A DNA stretch of 6,091 nucleotides from CAIVAT01 sp964628215 (lineage in GTDB: Bacteria; Bacteroidota; Bacteroidia; Bacteroidales; FEN-979): positions 1-6,091 of the forward strand of contig CAZVNF010000202.1 in the NCBI GenBank assembly GCA_964628215.1. Reading direction: 5' to 3'. The notes beneath the pieces were generated by a model. That model ran no database searches. It was given only the letters and a program-made list of their open reading frames with translations, and was not told the origin of the DNA. Made by a program: the position numbers and the translations under genes. Shown in pieces: positions 5,504-6,091 of the stretch (positions within the stretch are counted from its first letter, which is position 1; each line of letters opens with the position of its first letter).

Positions 5504-6091
5504 ATGAAAAAACAAATCCCGGCATTCGTTGTTTTACTTATGATTGTATGGACATCCTGGGCGGGAATACCCCGAATTAATTATATTGCGCTTAACCGGG
5601 ACAGTTTACGGCGAATCTTTCACAATAAAGGGAACGCAGATACAACAAGACTGAATACGCTCTATGCCCTGGCCAGAAGTTACGATTTTGTGAATCCGGA
5701 TTCGCTGATCTTATATGCCAGAATATTGCACACGGAATCGGAAAAACTGGAGAGTAAAGAAGGCATTGCAAGGTCGTTTCAACTGGAGGGTTTCTATTAC
5801 ACATTGCTTGACAAGCATAAAGATGCCTTGTCATGTTATATGACTGAACTGAAATACGGAGAGGAATCGGGTGACATTGATTATATTGGCGATGCCTGTG
5901 CAAGCATCGGCATGACCTACGCCCAAATGAACAGCCTTGACAAATCCATTATTTACCAGCAGAGATGCCTTCAGCTTGCAAAAAAATTCAATAATCCTTC
6001 ACGCCTGATCAGTGTCATGGGGAATTTGTCTTACACCTATTTTCATGCAGGTAATCTCAGGAAAGCGATAGACTTAAACCTTGAAATTATC
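5504..6091 (+). CDS. TPR-repeat protein, N-terminal part; probable TPR sensor histidine kinase (runs off the window)
   Basis: The frame is open from ATG 5504 to the last base (196 codons, no stop). Residues 1-20 form a signal peptide (MKKQ, a hydrophobic core, then WTSWA|G). The rest is helical repeats: about residues 46-79, 86-122, 127-163 and 166-196 each fit a TPR or TPR-like hairpin (ACASIGMTYAQMNSLDKSI and GNLSYTYFHAGNLRKAIDL are the clearest). In Bacteroidota, signal peptide plus TPRs is the usual periplasmic sensory half of histidine kinases whose membrane helix and kinase core follow, and these are often encoded beside a LytTR regulator, as here. The kinase half is not in the window, so this identity is inferred; a plain TPR protein or another TPR-fused regulator remains possible. 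An exact-match promoter precedes it. No Shine-Dalgarno sequence is seen in the AT-rich leader. Confidence 0.85.
   Translation, partial: MKKQIPAFVVLLMIVWTSWAGIPRINYIALNRDSLRRIFHNKGNADTTRLNTLYALARSYDFVNPDSLILYARILHTESEKLESKEGIARSFQLEGFYYTLLDKHKDALSCYMTELKYGEESGDIDYIGDACASIGMTYAQMNSLDKSIIYQQRCLQLAKKFNNPSRLISVMGNLSYTYFHAGNLRKAIDLNLEII

Noticed and set aside
5592..5903. 103-codon minus-strand frame
   Set aside because: It lies opposite the TPR protein, whose repeats and signal peptide are clear, and its Cys/His/Arg-rich composition is typical of antisense translation.

Overview
The window reads as a chromosomal piece of a Bacteroidota bacterium. The evidence is a protein with a type IX secretion (T9SS) type A C-terminal sorting signal, a surface-type protein with an S74/tail-fibre C-terminal domain, LytTR-family response regulators facing a TPR protein, AT-rich leaders with little Shine-Dalgarno signal, and two promoters matching the Bacteroidota form TTTG/TTG-N19-TAnnTTTG. 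The genus cannot be fixed from the sequence.

Layout. Bases 1-262 hold no gene I can support; they are AT-rich with short stop-bounded reading frames only. A small one-helix membrane protein follows on the + strand (263-475). It converges on a long minus-strand block, and a 19-bp inverted repeat (489-547) separates the two. The minus-strand block, in transcription order, is a full LytTR response regulator (5383-4640, GTG start), a 167-bp gap, a receiver-only response regulator (4472-4092), a T9SS-sorted secreted protein (4061-2622) and an S74-domain secreted protein (2603-564). The last three are 30 and 18 nt apart and look like one operon. A TPR protein with a signal peptide (5504 to the window end, cut off) runs on the + strand, divergent from the LytTR regulator across a 120-bp AT-rich gap with a good promoter.

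How it may work together. The partial TPR protein resembles the sensory N-terminus of Bacteroidota TPR histidine kinases and could be the partner of the LytTR regulator. The gap before the receiver-only gene holds a perfect 13-bp direct repeat with a 21-bp period, 8 bp upstream of the -33 element of a TTG-N19-TAGGTTTG promoter. That geometry fits the two-half-site operators of LytTR activators. The inferred model is sensor, then LytTR regulator, then activation of an operon encoding a second receiver and two exported proteins. The receiver may be a feedback or phosphate-sink element. The parts are visible in the sequence; the wiring between them is inference.
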